Positions 16,783-26,845 are shown, counted from the stretch's first letter. The stretch is DNA of 64,000 nt from CAVYWD01 sp963772225 (GCA_963772225.1 CAVYWD010000003.1:310001-374000); one strand, 5' to 3'. Made by a program: numbers and translations. The notes: generated by a model not told the origin, from the sequence alone.

Positions 16783-18222
16783 GCCCAGCCGGGACGAGCC
16801 AGGGGGTGATGAGCAAGGAGCGGACCCGCATTCTCGTCGTCGACGACGAGGAGATCGTCCGCGAGTCGCTCTCCGCCTGGCTGCAGGAGGACGGATACAC
16901 GTTGGAGGTGGCGCAGGACGGGCCCACCGCCCTCGAGCGCGTGAAGGCGCAGCCGTTCGCCATCATGCTGGTCGACTTGAAAATGCCTGGCATGGACGGC
17001 CTCACGGTGCTGGAGAACGTGAAGAAGCTGCGCCCGGACATCTCCGTGGTGATCGATGACGGCGTACGCCACGGTGGACACGGCGGTCACGGCCATCAAG
17101 AACGGCGCGTACGACTACCTCGTCAAGCCCTTCGACCCAGAAGAGCTGAGCTTGATGATCGAGAAAATCGCCGCGCAGCAGGCGCTGGCCCGGGAGAACG
17201 CGCTCTTGCGCAAGGAGCTCAAGCGCGAGTTCCGCTTCCAGGACCTGGTCTCGAAGAGCCCGGCGATGCAGGCCATCTTCGACCTGGTGCGCGCGGCGGC
17301 GAAGAGCAACGCCACCATCCTCGTTCTGGGCGAGAGCGGCACCGGCAAGGAGGTGCTCGCGCGGGCCATCCACGCCGAGAGCCCGAGGGCCGAGGGGCCC
17401 TTCGTGGCGGTGAGCTGCGCGGCGCTCACCGAGACACTCTTGGAGAGCGAGCTCTTCGGGCACGAGAAGGGCGCGTTCACCGGCGCGCTCCAGCGGCGCA
17501 AGGGCAAGTTCGAGGCGGCCGAGGGCGGCACGCTGTTCTTGGACGAGATCGGCGACATCAGCCCCAAGCTCCAGCTCGACCTGCTCCGGGTGCTGGAGGA
17601 CCGGCGCTTCTCGCGCATCGGCGGGAACGAGGTGACAGAGGTAGACGTGCGCGTGGTGGCGGCGACCAACCGGGACCTCAAGAAAGCCGTCGCCCAGGGC
17701 AAGTTCCGCGAGGACCTCTTCTACCGGCTCAACGTCATCCCCATCACCCTGCCGCCGCTGCGCGACCGGCGGGAGGACGTGCCGCTGCTCGTCGAGCATT
17801 TCCTGGAGCAGATGAGCGCGACGATGCAGAAGAAGATCGACGGCGTATCCGCGGAGGCGATGGGCCTGTTGATGGCGCACCCGTGGCAAGGGAACATCCG
17901 GGAGCTGCGCAACGTGCTCGAGCGCGGCGCGGTGGTGGCGACAAGCGACATCATCCAGGCCGAAAACCTGGGCCTCTTCGAGCCCGCCCGTGCGCCGGCG
18001 CCCGGGCAAGCGCCGAGCGCGCTGGCGACGTTGGAGGAGGTCGAGAAGCGGCACATCGCCTTCGTGCTGGGCGAGGTGCACGGCAACGTGACCCAGGCGG
18101 CGCGGACGCTGGGCATCGACCGGGCCACGCTTTACAACAAGATCAAGAAATACGGCCTGAGGAAGTCGGAAGGCGAGCCGGAGGGCGGGCCGGCTTCTTC
18201 CGAAAGCGATGGGACCGGGTAA
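16779..18222 (+). CDS. NtrC-family sigma-54-dependent response regulator (frameshifted)
   Basis: About 480 residues if repaired. The receiver domain covers about 10-130 (VVDDEE acidic pair, phosphoacceptor in MLVDLKMPGMDG, MTAYATVDTAV, and the Lys in YLVKPFDPEE). The AAA+ sigma-54 interaction domain has Walker A GESGTGKE, the GAFTGA loop that contacts sigma-54, and Walker B GGTLFLDE. The C-terminus is a Fis-type HTH (VTQAARTLGIDRATLYNKIKKYG). One extra G at about 17055 (ATCGATGAC where ATCATGAC is needed for VVIMTAYA) splits the frame, so the second half alone looks like an ORF from 17056. I read it as one gene and the cognate partner of the heme kinase. The start at 16779 is favoured by the ATGA overlap. 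Confidence 0.9.
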
Positions 18223-18247
18223 GGCCGGGTAAGGCCGGATGCGCGTC

Positions 18248-18630
18248 TCAGAGCATCAGCGTCCCGCCGCTCACCGGCAAATAGGTCCCGTGGACGAAGC
18301 GCGCCTCCTCGGAGGCGAGGAGCAGAATGGCGCCGGCGATGTCCTCGGGCTGGCCGACGCGGCGCATGGGCGAGAACTGCGCCGCGCGCTCGAAGGCGAC
18401 GGCCGGCAGGTTCGCGGTGGGACCTGCGCGGCGTCGCGGGTGTCGGCCTTGAGGGCGACGGCGGTGCCGCCCTCGGCGGCGATGGCTGCCACGACCGCCT
18501 TTGCGGCCTCGCCGCTCTGGTGGTAGTTCACCGCGACCTTCGCGCCGTTCTTCGCGAGGAGCTTGCAGGTCGCGGCGCCGATGCCGCGGCTGCCGCCGGT
18601 GACGAGGACGACGCGGTTCGTGAGAAGCAT
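18248..18630 (-). pseudogene. FabG-like short-chain dehydrogenase with a large internal deletion
   Basis: From ATG 18630 (GGAGG upstream) the N-terminal Rossmann part is intact: VVLVTGGSRGIGAATCKLL with the TGxxxGxG cofactor loop, through ALKADTRDAAQV. The sequence then jumps, out of frame, to the normal C-terminus (AVAFERAAQFSPMRRVGQPE, AGAILLLASEEARF, LPVSGGTLML) ending at 18248. About 120 residues are missing, including the NNAG strand and the catalytic Ser and YxxxK. It cannot be an active reductase as written. The N and C ends belong to the same family, so this is one gene with a deletion (biological or assembly), not two. Confidence 0.8.
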
Positions 18631-18837
18631 TTGGGCCTCCGGTAGGGGGAAGCCGGAGATGGCTTCCGGGACGGGGAATCGTCCGACAAAAGCGACGGGG
18701 AGTTCAATCGCCATGGCAGGTTCACCCGACTTGAAAAGGAGCCGAGCGGACGCTCTGAGCGCTTTGGCCTCGTATCGGCGCCTTCGCGACGGGTGATATA
18801 GACCTGCCGGCAGGCACCGTCGCGCCGGAGGGTCGCA

Positions 18838-21800
18838 ATGTCGGCAGGACTCCAGGCGCCCAGCACCGGGCAGCTCGTCGCCGTCCGCCGCAGACGCTGG
18901 GTCGTCACTCGCACGCAGGCGAGCATTCAACCCGCCGACCCGCTCACCGGAGCGCAGCCGCAGCACCTCGTCGAGCTCTCCTCGGTCGAGGACGACGGGT
19001 TCGGGGAAGAGCTTTGCGTCATCTGGGAGCTCGAGCCCGGCGCGCACGCCTTCGACCGCGCCTCGCTCCCGGACGCCGCGGCCTTCGACCCGCCTCAGCG
19101 CCTCGACGCGTTCCTCGACGCGGTTCGCTGGGGCGCCATCTCCTCGGCGGACGCGCGCCTGCTCAACGCGCCCTTTCGGAGCGGAATCTCCATCGAGGAC
19201 TATCAGCTCGACCCGCTGGTTCGCGCGCTGGAGATGCCGCGCGTCAGCCTGCTCATCGCCGACGACGTCGGGCTCGGCAAGACCATCGAGGCGGGCCTCG
19301 TGGCGCAGGAGCTGATGCTTCGCCACCGCGCCCGCAGCGCCCTCGTCGTCTGCCCCGCGGCCCTGCAGCTCCAGTGGCGCGACCAGATGCGCGACAAGTT
19401 CGGGCTGGACTTTCATGTCGTGGACGCCGAGCTCATGCGCGATCTGCGCCGGCGCCGCGGGCTGCACGTCAATCCCTGGAGCCATCACCCGCGGCTCATC
19501 ACCTCCATCGACTTCCTGAAGCGCGACCGCCCGCTGCGACAATTTCGCGAGCTCCTCCCGCCCGAGGGGCAGCCGGCCTTTTCGCGCCTCTTCGATCTGC
19601 TCATCGTCGACGAGGCTCACAACGTCGCGCCCGCCGGCTCGGGCCGCTACGCGGTCGATTCGCTGCGCACCCAGGCCGTTCGCGCGCTGGCGCCGCATTT
19701 CGAGCACAAGCTGTTTCTCACCGCGACGCCGCACAATGGCTGTTCCGAGAGCTTCACCTCGCTCCTGGAGCTGCTCGACGACCAGCGCTTCCACCGCGGC
19801 CTCGCGCCCGACCCGAAGCAGCTCGCCGCGGTGATGGTGCGGCGCCTCAAGCGCGAGCTGCGCGACGAGGCGCACCGCTTCCCCATGCGCAAGCTCGAGG
19901 CCATTCCGGTGGAATACACCGAGGCCGAGCGGCGGGCGCACCAGGCGCTGCGCGAATACACCGACCTGCGCCTGAAGGCCGCCGCCGCTCCGGACCAGCG
20001 CTTCGCCGTGGAATTCGTCTTGAAGATGCTCAAGAAGCGGCTCTTCTCGTCGCCGGCGGCGTTTCGGACGACCCTCGAAAAGCACCTGGGCTCGGTGAAG
20101 GTGGCTCACCCGCGCGCGGCCGACCCGCTGGCCCGGCTGCGACGGCACGTCGAGGCGGTGGAGGATGAGGCGGCCGACGACGACGAGCGGCTGGAGCAGG
20201 AGCACGGCGAGGCGGTCCAGGTCGCGGGCTCCCTCTGGGGCGACCTGAGCCCCGAAGAGCGCTCGCTCCTCGAAGAGCTGGAGCAATACGCGCAGAAGGC
20301 CGCCGGCCGCCCCGACTCGAAGGCGAGCCGCCTTCTCGAATGGCTGAAAGAGACGATCAAGCCGGGCGGGCAGTGGAATGATGAGCGGGTCATCATTTTC
20401 ACGGAATACCGCGCCACGCAGAATTGGCTCCACGGCCTCTTCTCCGCGGCCGGCCTCGCCGAGAAGGAGCGGCTCTCCACCCTCTTCGGCGGCATGGACG
20501 ACGAGGAGCGGGAGCGGGTCAAGGCTGCATTCCAGGCGGATTTGAAAAAGGCGCCGGTGCGAATTCTGCTGGCCACCGACGCGGCGTCGGAGGGCATTGA
20601 CCTCCAGAATCATTGCCACCGCCTGGTGCATTACGAGATCCCCTGGAACCCGAATCGGATGGAGCAGCGGAACGGGCGCATCGACCGCCACGGGCAGCGC
20701 TCGGAGCACCCGCTCATCCACCACTTCGTCGGGGCCGGCTTTCAAAGCGCCGACGCGCGGGTCCATCGCAGCCGGCTGGACGACGACCTTGAGTTCCTCA
20801 AGTTCGTGGCGGAGAAGATCGAAACCATCCGCGAGGACCTGGGAAAGGTGGGGCCGGTGCTCGCCCAGCAGGTCGAGGAGGCGATGCTCGGGCGCCGGGC
20901 GCGGCTGGACACGTCCCAGGCGGAGCGAGAGGCAGAGCCGGCGCGGCGGCTCTTGAAGCTCGAGCGGAACCTGCGCGAGCAGGTGGAGAAGGCGCGCGCC
21001 CAGCTCGACGAGACGCGGGCCGATCTGGGCATCTCGCCCGAGTCGGTGAAGCGCGCGGTGGACGAGGGGCTCGCCCTGGCCGGGCAGCCGGCGCTGCGCG
21101 AGGCGCGGCTCGAGGGCGTCTGGCCCGATCCGACCGGCCAACGGACGTCCTGCCCCGTCTTCTTCCTTCCGAAGCTGACCGGGACCTGGGCGGCCTGCGC
21201 CGAGGGGTTGCCCGACCCGCACACGCGCGAGGTCCGGCCCATCGTCTTCGACCACGCGCTCGCCCAAGGGCGGCAGGATGTCGTTCTCGTCCATTTGAAT
21301 CACCGGCTGGTGCAGATGTCTTTGGGGCTCTTGCGCGCCGAGGTCGGGTCGCAGGGCGGCTCGGCCTCGCTGAACCGGGTCACGGCGAGGGTGGTGCCGC
21401 CGGGGCTGTTCGGGGAGCCGGTGGTCGTCGCGCACGGGCGCATCGTCGTGCTCGGGGCGGACAACGCGCGGTTGTACGAGGAGCTCATCTTCGCGGGCGG
21501 GAGGGTCCGAGACGGCCGCTTCGCGCGCATCGACCGGCTCGGCGACCTTTGGGGCGCGCTGGAGCAGGCCGGCGACGCCATGCCGGAGAAGGAGGTCCAG
21601 GCGGAGCTCATCGCCCTCTGGCCCAAGGTTCGCGAGCCGCTCCTCGCGGCGCTGGAGGTGCGGATGAAGGAGCGCCACGACCGGCTCGCGAGCCTGCTCG
21701 AGCGGCGGGCGAAGAAGGAGGCGGAGGACCTCGCGGCCATCCTCACGGAGCTTCAGCGGAGCCTCGAGATCGAGCTGGGCAAGCCTCAGGAGCGGCCGCT

Positions 21801-21996
21801 CTTCTTCGAGGGCTTCACCGACGAAGAGCGCGGGCAGCGGGAGGTGGACCGGGCTTCGCTGCGCGCGCGGGCCGAGGCGATCCCCAAAGAGATTGAGCGA
21901 GAGACCGAGGCGATTCGCCGGCGCTACGCCGGCCCGACGCCGCGGCTCTTCCCGGTGGCCGTGACGTGGCTCGTTCCCGAGCAAGAGGCGCGGTGA
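18838..21996 (+). CDS. drmD: SNF2-family helicase, DrmD-like (class 1 DISARM)
   Basis: 1052 residues. An N-terminal domain (about 1-115) precedes the SNF2 motor. Walker A is ADDVGLGKT (141-149). DEAH is at 258-261, followed by FLTATPHNG (motif III). The helicase C domain has IIFTEYRATQNWL, ATDAASEGIDLQ and motif VI NGRIDRHGQ (from about 612). Beyond 700 comes a long charged coiled-coil region with no nuclease motif. Length and layout fit DrmD, the class 1 DISARM helicase, and the next gene is the matching DrmMI-type methyltransferase. The stop and next start share one base (TGATG). It probably works on DNA in anti-phage defence. The core drmA, drmB and drmC genes are not in the window. Confidence 0.85.
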   Translation: MSAGLQAPSTGQLVAVRRRRWVVTRTQASIQPADPLTGAQPQHLVELSSVEDDGFGEELCVIWELEPGAHAFDRASLPDAAAFDPPQRLDAFLDAVRWGAISSADARLLNAPFRSGISIEDYQLDPLVRALEMPRVSLLIADDVGLGKTIEAGLVAQELMLRHRARSALVVCPAALQLQWRDQMRDKFGLDFHVVDAELMRDLRRRRGLHVNPWSHHPRLITSIDFLKRDRPLRQFRELLPPEGQPAFSRLFDLLIVDEAHNVAPAGSGRYAVDSLRTQAVRALAPHFEHKLFLTATPHNGCSESFTSLLELLDDQRFHRGLAPDPKQLAAVMVRRLKRELRDEAHRFPMRKLEAIPVEYTEAERRAHQALREYTDLRLKAAAAPDQRFAVEFVLKMLKKRLFSSPAAFRTTLEKHLGSVKVAHPRAADPLARLRRHVEAVEDEAADDDERLEQEHGEAVQVAGSLWGDLSPEERSLLEELEQYAQKAAGRPDSKASRLLEWLKETIKPGGQWNDERVIIFTEYRATQNWLHGLFSAAGLAEKERLSTLFGGMDDEERERVKAAFQADLKKAPVRILLATDAASEGIDLQNHCHRLVHYEIPWNPNRMEQRNGRIDRHGQRSEHPLIHHFVGAGFQSADARVHRSRLDDDLEFLKFVAEKIETIREDLGKVGPVLAQQVEEAMLGRRARLDTSQAEREAEPARRLLKLERNLREQVEKARAQLDETRADLGISPESVKRAVDEGLALAGQPALREARLEGVWPDPTGQRTSCPVFFLPKLTGTWAACAEGLPDPHTREVRPIVFDHALAQGRQDVVLVHLNHRLVQMSLGLLRAEVGSQGGSASLNRVTARVVPPGLFGEPVVVAHGRIVVLGADNARLYEELIFAGGRVRDGRFARIDRLGDLWGALEQAGDAMPEKEVQAELIALWPKVREPLLAALEVRMKERHDRLASLLERRAKKEAEDLAAILTELQRSLEIELGKPQERPLFFEGFTDEERGQREVDRASLRARAEAIPKEIERETEAIRRRYAGPTPRLFPVAVTWLVPEQEAR

Positions 21997-24900
21997 TGGC
22001 CTCCGTCGCTCGCCACCATGCCGACTGGCTCCGCCTGGTCGAGACCTCCGGGCCGTTTCTGTCGATGCCGGTGCTCCTCCGCGCTTTCCCACAAGGCCTC
22101 GCGCGCCATGAGCCCGAGGTCGGCGCAGAGCTGGAGGACGCCTACGCGCAGTGGCTCGCGCGCGGGCGGCACGCGCGCGGCGACGAACGCGCGGTTCACC
22201 GTCAGTGGATTCTGCACGTCCTCACCCGGACCCTGGGCTTGCCGGAGGCGCTCCTGCTCGAAGGCCAGGCGCTGCCCGCGGGCCTCGACGTCCCGGTCTT
22301 CGAGCATGGCGAGGTCTTGAGCCCGCACTGGGCGCTCGTCAACCCGGCGGGGCGCTCGGACGCGGGCGCTCCGCGGCTGCTGGTGCGCTGGTACGAGGAG
22401 AATCAAGGGCTCGAGAAGTCGGTGCCCGACGCGCGCTGGGTCGCTTCGCCGGTTTCACGGATGGTGGAGCTCCTGCGCGCGGCGAACGTGCCCCTGGGCC
22501 TCGTCACCAATGGCGAGCACTGGGTGCTGGTGCACGCGCCGCGCGGGGAGACGAGCGGGGCGGCGAGCTTCTTCGCCCACCTCTGGCAAGAAGAGAAGCT
22601 CACCCTCCAGGCGTTTCGGAGCCTGCTCGGGGTGGAGCGGTTCTTCGACCCGCCCGACTCGGACACGCTGGAGGCGCTATTCGCCCAGAGCGCGCACGAC
22701 CAGCAGGAGGTGACCGACCAGCTCGGGTTTCAGGTCCTTCGCGCGGTGGAGCTCCTGGTCAAGGCGCTCGACCGCATCGACCGGGAGCGCGGGCGCGCGC
22801 TGCTCGCCGGGGTCTCGGAAAGGGAGGCCTACGAGGCCGCGGTCTCGGTGATGATGCGGCTCGTCTTCCTCTTCTGCGCGGAGGAGCGCGGGCTCCTCAT
22901 GCTGGGCGAGCCGCTCTTCGACGCGTGCTACGCGGTCTCGACGCTGCGCGACCAGCTCCGGGAGGCGGAGGACTTGAGCGGCGCCGAGGTGCTGCAGCGC
23001 CGGTACGACGCCTGGTCGCGGCTGCTCGCGATCTTCCGGGGAGTTCACGGCGGGGTGCATCACGAGGCGATGCGCCTGCCGGCCTACGGCGGCTCGCTCT
23101 TCGACCCGGACCGCTTTCCCTTCTTGGAAGGGCGGAAGGAAAAGACGCGCTGGCGGGAGGTGGTCGCCGATCCGCTGCCCATCGACAACCCCACGGTGCT
23201 GCAGCTCTTGGAAGCGCTGCAGCTGCTTCAAGTGAAGGTGCCCGGCGGCGTTGAGACGCGGCGGCTCTCGTTTCGGGCGCTCGACGTGGAGCAGATTGGC
23301 CACGTCTACGAGGGCCTCCTCGACCACACCGCCCTCCGCGCCTGCGGGCCGGTGCTCGGGCTCGTGGGCGCGAAGGGTCAGGAGCCGGAGGTCCCGCTCG
23401 CGAGGCTCGAGGAGCTGCGCGAAATGGGGGGCGACGCGCTCGTCCAGGCGCTCGTCGAGGAGACGGGGAAGTCGACCGGCGCCATTCGCAAGGCCGTGGA
23501 GCGCGAGAACGTCGACGAGGCCAATGGGCTCCTGCGCGCCTGCGAGCACGACGAGGCGCTCTACCAGCGGGTCAAGCCGTTCGCGGGGCTTTTGCGCGAG
23601 GACGAGCCGGCGCACCCGGTCGTCATCCTCGACGGGAGCCTCTACGTCACGCAGGGCAGCGACAGGCGCGCGACCGGGACGCACTACACGCCGCGGTCGC
23701 TCACCGAGGAGGTGGTGCGCTGCGCGCTGGAGCCGCTGGTCTACGAGGGCCGAACGCAAGGGAAGCCGCCGGGAAAATGGAAGCTCAGGTCCGCCGAGGA
23801 GCTCCTGGCGCTCAAGGTCTGCGACTTCGCGATGGGCTCGGGCGCCTTCCTGGTCCAGGCCTGCCGGTACCTCTCGGAGCGGCTGGTGGAGGCGTGGGAC
23901 GAGGCGGAGCGGCGTGCGGAAGGCAGCCTCGCGGTCGCGCCCCAAGGCGAGCTCTCCACGGGCGCGCCTTCGGAGCGGCCGCTGCCGCGCGACCCGGACG
24001 AGCGGCTCGCGATTGCCCGGCGAATCGTGGCCGACCGGTGCCTTTTCGGCGTGGACAAGAATCCCTTGGCCGTGGAGATGGCCAAGCTGTCGCTGTGGCT
24101 CGTCACCCTGCAGAAGAATCGGCCGTTCACGTTCGTGGACCATGCCCTGCGGGCGGGCGATTCGCTGCTCGGGGTGACGGATTTGAGGCAGGTGGAGCGG
24201 TTCGACCTCTCGGGCGGGTACGGCGCGGAGACCCAGATCACCCAGCGCTGCCGGGCGGCGGTGCGGGCGGCGCTCGACAGCAGGAAGAGGCTCGAGAGCT
24301 TCACCGTGGAGACCGCGGCGGACGCAGAGCGAAAGCAGGCGCTGCACGCGGAGGCCGAGCGAGCGCTCGCGGACGTGCGGCTGATTGCGGACCTGCTCGT
24401 CGGGATCGAGCTGCAAGAGAAAGGGGCAATGCGACGGGCCCGCCTCGAGGCCACCAAGGCCTCCCTGGTTCACGCACTCGACTCGGCCGCCTCACCTCAA
24501 ACCCGGGAGAAGCTGCTTCGAGAGCTCGAGGCCCGCGCCAAGCAATCCCTGGGCAACCAACGACCCTTCCACTGGCCCATGGAGCTCCCCGAGGCCTTTC
24601 TCGGCCCGACAGAGCCAGGATTCGCCGCGCTGGTGGGTAATCCGCCATTCCTTGGGGGCACCCGAATATCGACCGTTCTCGGCACGTCCTACTTTGAATG
24701 GCTCAAGCAAATCACGCCAGGGACGGGCAACCGGGCCGACCTGGTCGTCTACTTCCTCAGGCGCGCATTTGCTCTCGTCCGCCGCGGCGGCACCCTCGGC
24801 TACATCGCGACGAATACCGTGTCGCAGGGCGATTCGCGCGAAGGGGGGCTCTCGTGGATCTGTCGCCACGGTGGAGCGATCTATTCCGCCAGGCGAGGGA

Positions 24901-26348
24901 TCCCCTGGCCAGGAACCGCAGCGGTCATCGTTCACGAGCTGCATATCGCCAAGGGGGCGGGACCTCGAGAAAGGGTCCTGGAGGGGCGGCCTGCAGCAAG
25001 GATCTCGGCATTTCTCGTGGATTCCGAAACGGATGTGGCGCCGCTTCCGCTGCCCGAGAACCAGGGAATCGCTTTCGAGGGGTTCAAGGTCTATGGGCAG
25101 GGCTTTCTCTTCGCGGACGGCGATTTGAAGGCGACGCCGCTTTCGGAGATGCACCGGCTGGTGGCCAAGAACCCCGCCAACGCCGACCGTATTCACCCCT
25201 ACCTGGGCGGAGAAGAGGTCAACGAGAGCCCATCGCATCAGCACCATCGGTACGCCATCGACTTCGAGGAGATGACCCTCGAGCAGGCGGGGCGCTGGCC
25301 AGAGCTGCTCGAGATCCTCGACAAGAAGGTCAGGCCGGAGCGGGCGACGAAGTCCGGGCAGGTGGCCAGGGCGCCGTGGTGGCGGTTCTTCTGCACGCGG
25401 CCTGAGTTGCGTCTGTCCCTGAAACGACTTCGCCGGGTCCTCGTTTGCTCGAAAGTGACGACTCACCTGGTGTTTGCGTGGATGCCCACCTCCGTCGTCT
25501 TCTCGCACAAGCTCGCGGTCTTCGCGCGCGAAGACGACGCTTTCTTTGGCCTTTTGCAGTCGCAGGTTCACGAGGTCTTCGTCCGCTTCTTTTCCTCGAC
25601 GCTGGGAGATGCTCTCAACTATTCCAGCACCGACGCCTTCGAGCCATTCCCGATGCCGTTGGAGCTGGAGCGACGGGGGCGGCTTGCGGCTGTCGCCGAG
25701 GAGCTCTATGCGTTTCGTGCGGATCTGATGGTTGGGCAGCAGATCGGCTTGACCGAGCTGTACGGGCGATATCACGATGAGGCGGATTCGAGCACCGGCA
25801 TCGCGAAGCTTCGGGACCTCCATCGCGCTCTTGACGCGGAGGTCCTCGGGGCCTACGGCTGGTCGGACTTGGCTCTCAATCACGGCTTTTCGAATACTCA
25901 GGGAGGCACGCGGCTTTCGGTCTCCGACAGCGCTCGTACCACTCTGATCACTCGCCTGCTCGGGCTGAATCAGGACCGGCACGCCGGCGAGGAGAATCGG
26001 GGGGGTCACGGCAAGCGGGCCAGAAATGTCGCTTCCAGGGTTCGCTCGAGACCCGACCCGGAAAGTCCATCTCTGTTCGACCTTGCTGCCTACTCATCGC
26101 GTCGCCCCGAACGACAGGCTTCAGAGTCAGCGACAATTCAAAGCGCTGATCCGGCGGACGCCGTCCTCCATTGCCTCCAGGACGCCGGGGCTCCGCTCGG
26201 CAAGGCAGAGCTGGTGAAGCGCTCCGGCGTATCCGACTCGGACTGGGCCGGCGCCATCAAGAAGCTCCTCGCCGACAATCGGGTGCTCCAGGAAGGCAAA
26301 GGCCGCGGAGTGAAGTATTCACTGGCAGTAAAGGAGAGCAGCGCATAA
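21996..26348 (+). CDS. drmMI: Large Eco57I/type IIG-like adenine-specific DNA methyltransferase, DrmMI-like
   Basis: 1450 residues. The N-terminal 550 residues lack a clear catalytic site but include FLFCAEERGLL and VYEGLLDHT, segments common in this family. The N6-adenine MTase core begins with GTHYTPRSL. SAM motif I is CDFAMGSGAF (about 609-618). VDKNPLAVEMAKLSLWL is the acidic motif II region. The catalytic motif is NPPF (about 882-885), followed by GRADLVVYFLRRA-type sequence. A target-recognition region spans about 990-1250. The last 80 residues form a winged-helix-like module (GKAELVKRSGVSDSDWAGAI). No PD-D/ExK nuclease is obvious, so it may only methylate. It is directly coupled to the helicase gene, and together they form a two-gene defence unit. 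Confidence 0.85.
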   Translation: MASVARHHADWLRLVETSGPFLSMPVLLRAFPQGLARHEPEVGAELEDAYAQWLARGRHARGDERAVHRQWILHVLTRTLGLPEALLLEGQALPAGLDVPVFEHGEVLSPHWALVNPAGRSDAGAPRLLVRWYEENQGLEKSVPDARWVASPVSRMVELLRAANVPLGLVTNGEHWVLVHAPRGETSGAASFFAHLWQEEKLTLQAFRSLLGVERFFDPPDSDTLEALFAQSAHDQQEVTDQLGFQVLRAVELLVKALDRIDRERGRALLAGVSEREAYEAAVSVMMRLVFLFCAEERGLLMLGEPLFDACYAVSTLRDQLREAEDLSGAEVLQRRYDAWSRLLAIFRGVHGGVHHEAMRLPAYGGSLFDPDRFPFLEGRKEKTRWREVVADPLPIDNPTVLQLLEALQLLQVKVPGGVETRRLSFRALDVEQIGHVYEGLLDHTALRACGPVLGLVGAKGQEPEVPLARLEELREMGGDALVQALVEETGKSTGAIRKAVERENVDEANGLLRACEHDEALYQRVKPFAGLLREDEPAHPVVILDGSLYVTQGSDRRATGTHYTPRSLTEEVVRCALEPLVYEGRTQGKPPGKWKLRSAEELLALKVCDFAMGSGAFLVQACRYLSERLVEAWDEAERRAEGSLAVAPQGELSTGAPSERPLPRDPDERLAIARRIVADRCLFGVDKNPLAVEMAKLSLWLVTLQKNRPFTFVDHALRAGDSLLGVTDLRQVERFDLSGGYGAETQITQRCRAAVRAALDSRKRLESFTVETAADAERKQALHAEAERALADVRLIADLLVGIELQEKGAMRRARLEATKASLVHALDSAASPQTREKLLRELEARAKQSLGNQRPFHWPMELPEAFLGPTEPGFAALVGNPPFLGGTRISTVLGTSYFEWLKQITPGTGNRADLVVYFLRRAFALVRRGGTLGYIATNTVSQGDSREGGLSWICRHGGAIYSARRGIPWPGTAAVIVHELHIAKGAGPRERVLEGRPAARISAFLVDSETDVAPLPLPENQGIAFEGFKVYGQGFLFADGDLKATPLSEMHRLVAKNPANADRIHPYLGGEEVNESPSHQHHRYAIDFEEMTLEQAGRWPELLEILDKKVRPERATKSGQVARAPWWRFFCTRPELRLSLKRLRRVLVCSKVTTHLVFAWMPTSVVFSHKLAVFAREDDAFFGLLQSQVHEVFVRFFSSTLGDALNYSSTDAFEPFPMPLELERRGRLAAVAEELYAFRADLMVGQQIGLTELYGRYHDEADSSTGIAKLRDLHRALDAEVLGAYGWSDLALNHGFSNTQGGTRLSVSDSARTTLITRLLGLNQDRHAGEENRGGHGKRARNVASRVRSRPDPESPSLFDLAAYSSRRPERQASESATIQSADPADAVLHCLQDAGAPLGKAELVKRSGVSDSDWAGAIKKLLADNRVLQEGKGRGVKYSLAVKESSA

Positions 26349-26750
26349 CGGCGCCGAGCTCGTGGACGTGCGCACGGCCAAGGGGCTGCAGGTTCCTGGG
26401 GTCGCCATCGCCGATTTCCCGGCGGGCGAGTGGCCGCACCTGGCGGCGGCGCTGCCCGCGAGCGCCGCGCGCTCTTCGTCGCCATGGCGCGCGGTATGGG
26501 CGAGCTGCTGGTGCTGGTGCCGGAGGGGGCCATGTCGCCGGCGCTGCAAGGGTTTCTGCGGGGAGCCGCGGAACCAGGCGGGGAGCGCTTCGAGAGCCGC
26601 GGCCAGATGAGTGGCCTCGCCCGGCCTCGCCCGCCGGGCCCCGAAAGAAGGGCTCTACCGCGAGAGGCCCTCGGGCTTCCTGGCGAGCGAGCCTCGGCGG
26701 CGCCCGCCTGCCAAAGCGCCTCCGCCTTGTCGACGAGCGAAAGAGCTTGA
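26349..26750 (+). other. Broken coding-like stretch behind the defence pair
   Basis: The first 100 bases read LVDVRTAKGLQVPGVAIADF and FPAGEWPHLAAALPA in one frame. Then ALFVAMARGMGELLVLVPEG and MSPALQGFLRGAAEP follow in another. Each looks like real protein, but there is no start codon, no ribosome site and no single open frame. I do not recognise the family. It is probably the relic of a gene cut when the defence pair inserted, or by later deletion. Confidence 0.4.
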
Positions 26751-26793
26751 GCGAAGAGGAGGAGGATGGTCGCGAGCGCCCTTCAAGGATCGC

Positions 26794-26835
26794 AGAAAGG
26801 ACGAGCGAGCGGAAAGCCGAGCGCTCGCCCTTTCT
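26794..26835 (-). terminator. Hairpin downstream of the PEGA/TPR gene
   Basis: Nested stems AGAAAGG/CCTTTCT and CGAGCG/CGCTCG lie just past the stop of the minus-strand gene at 26846. There is only a weak T run, so this is a likely but imperfect terminator. Confidence 0.4.
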
Positions 26836-26845
26836 TTAGAAAGCT

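Noticed and set aside
18271..22092. 1273-residue minus-strand frame opposite the helicase
   Set aside because: Only its last part (the SDR N-terminus) is real. The rest is a GC-driven shadow of the helicase gene.
21996..26348. BREX PglX assignment for the large methyltransferase
   Set aside because: No brxA, B, C, pglZ or brxL is nearby, and coupling to a DrmD-type helicase fits DISARM class 1 better.
26349..26450. Candidate DrmC or DrmA fragment after the methyltransferase
   Set aside because: I see no PLD HxK motif, helicase motif or DUF1998 feature, so it is not assigned to DISARM.
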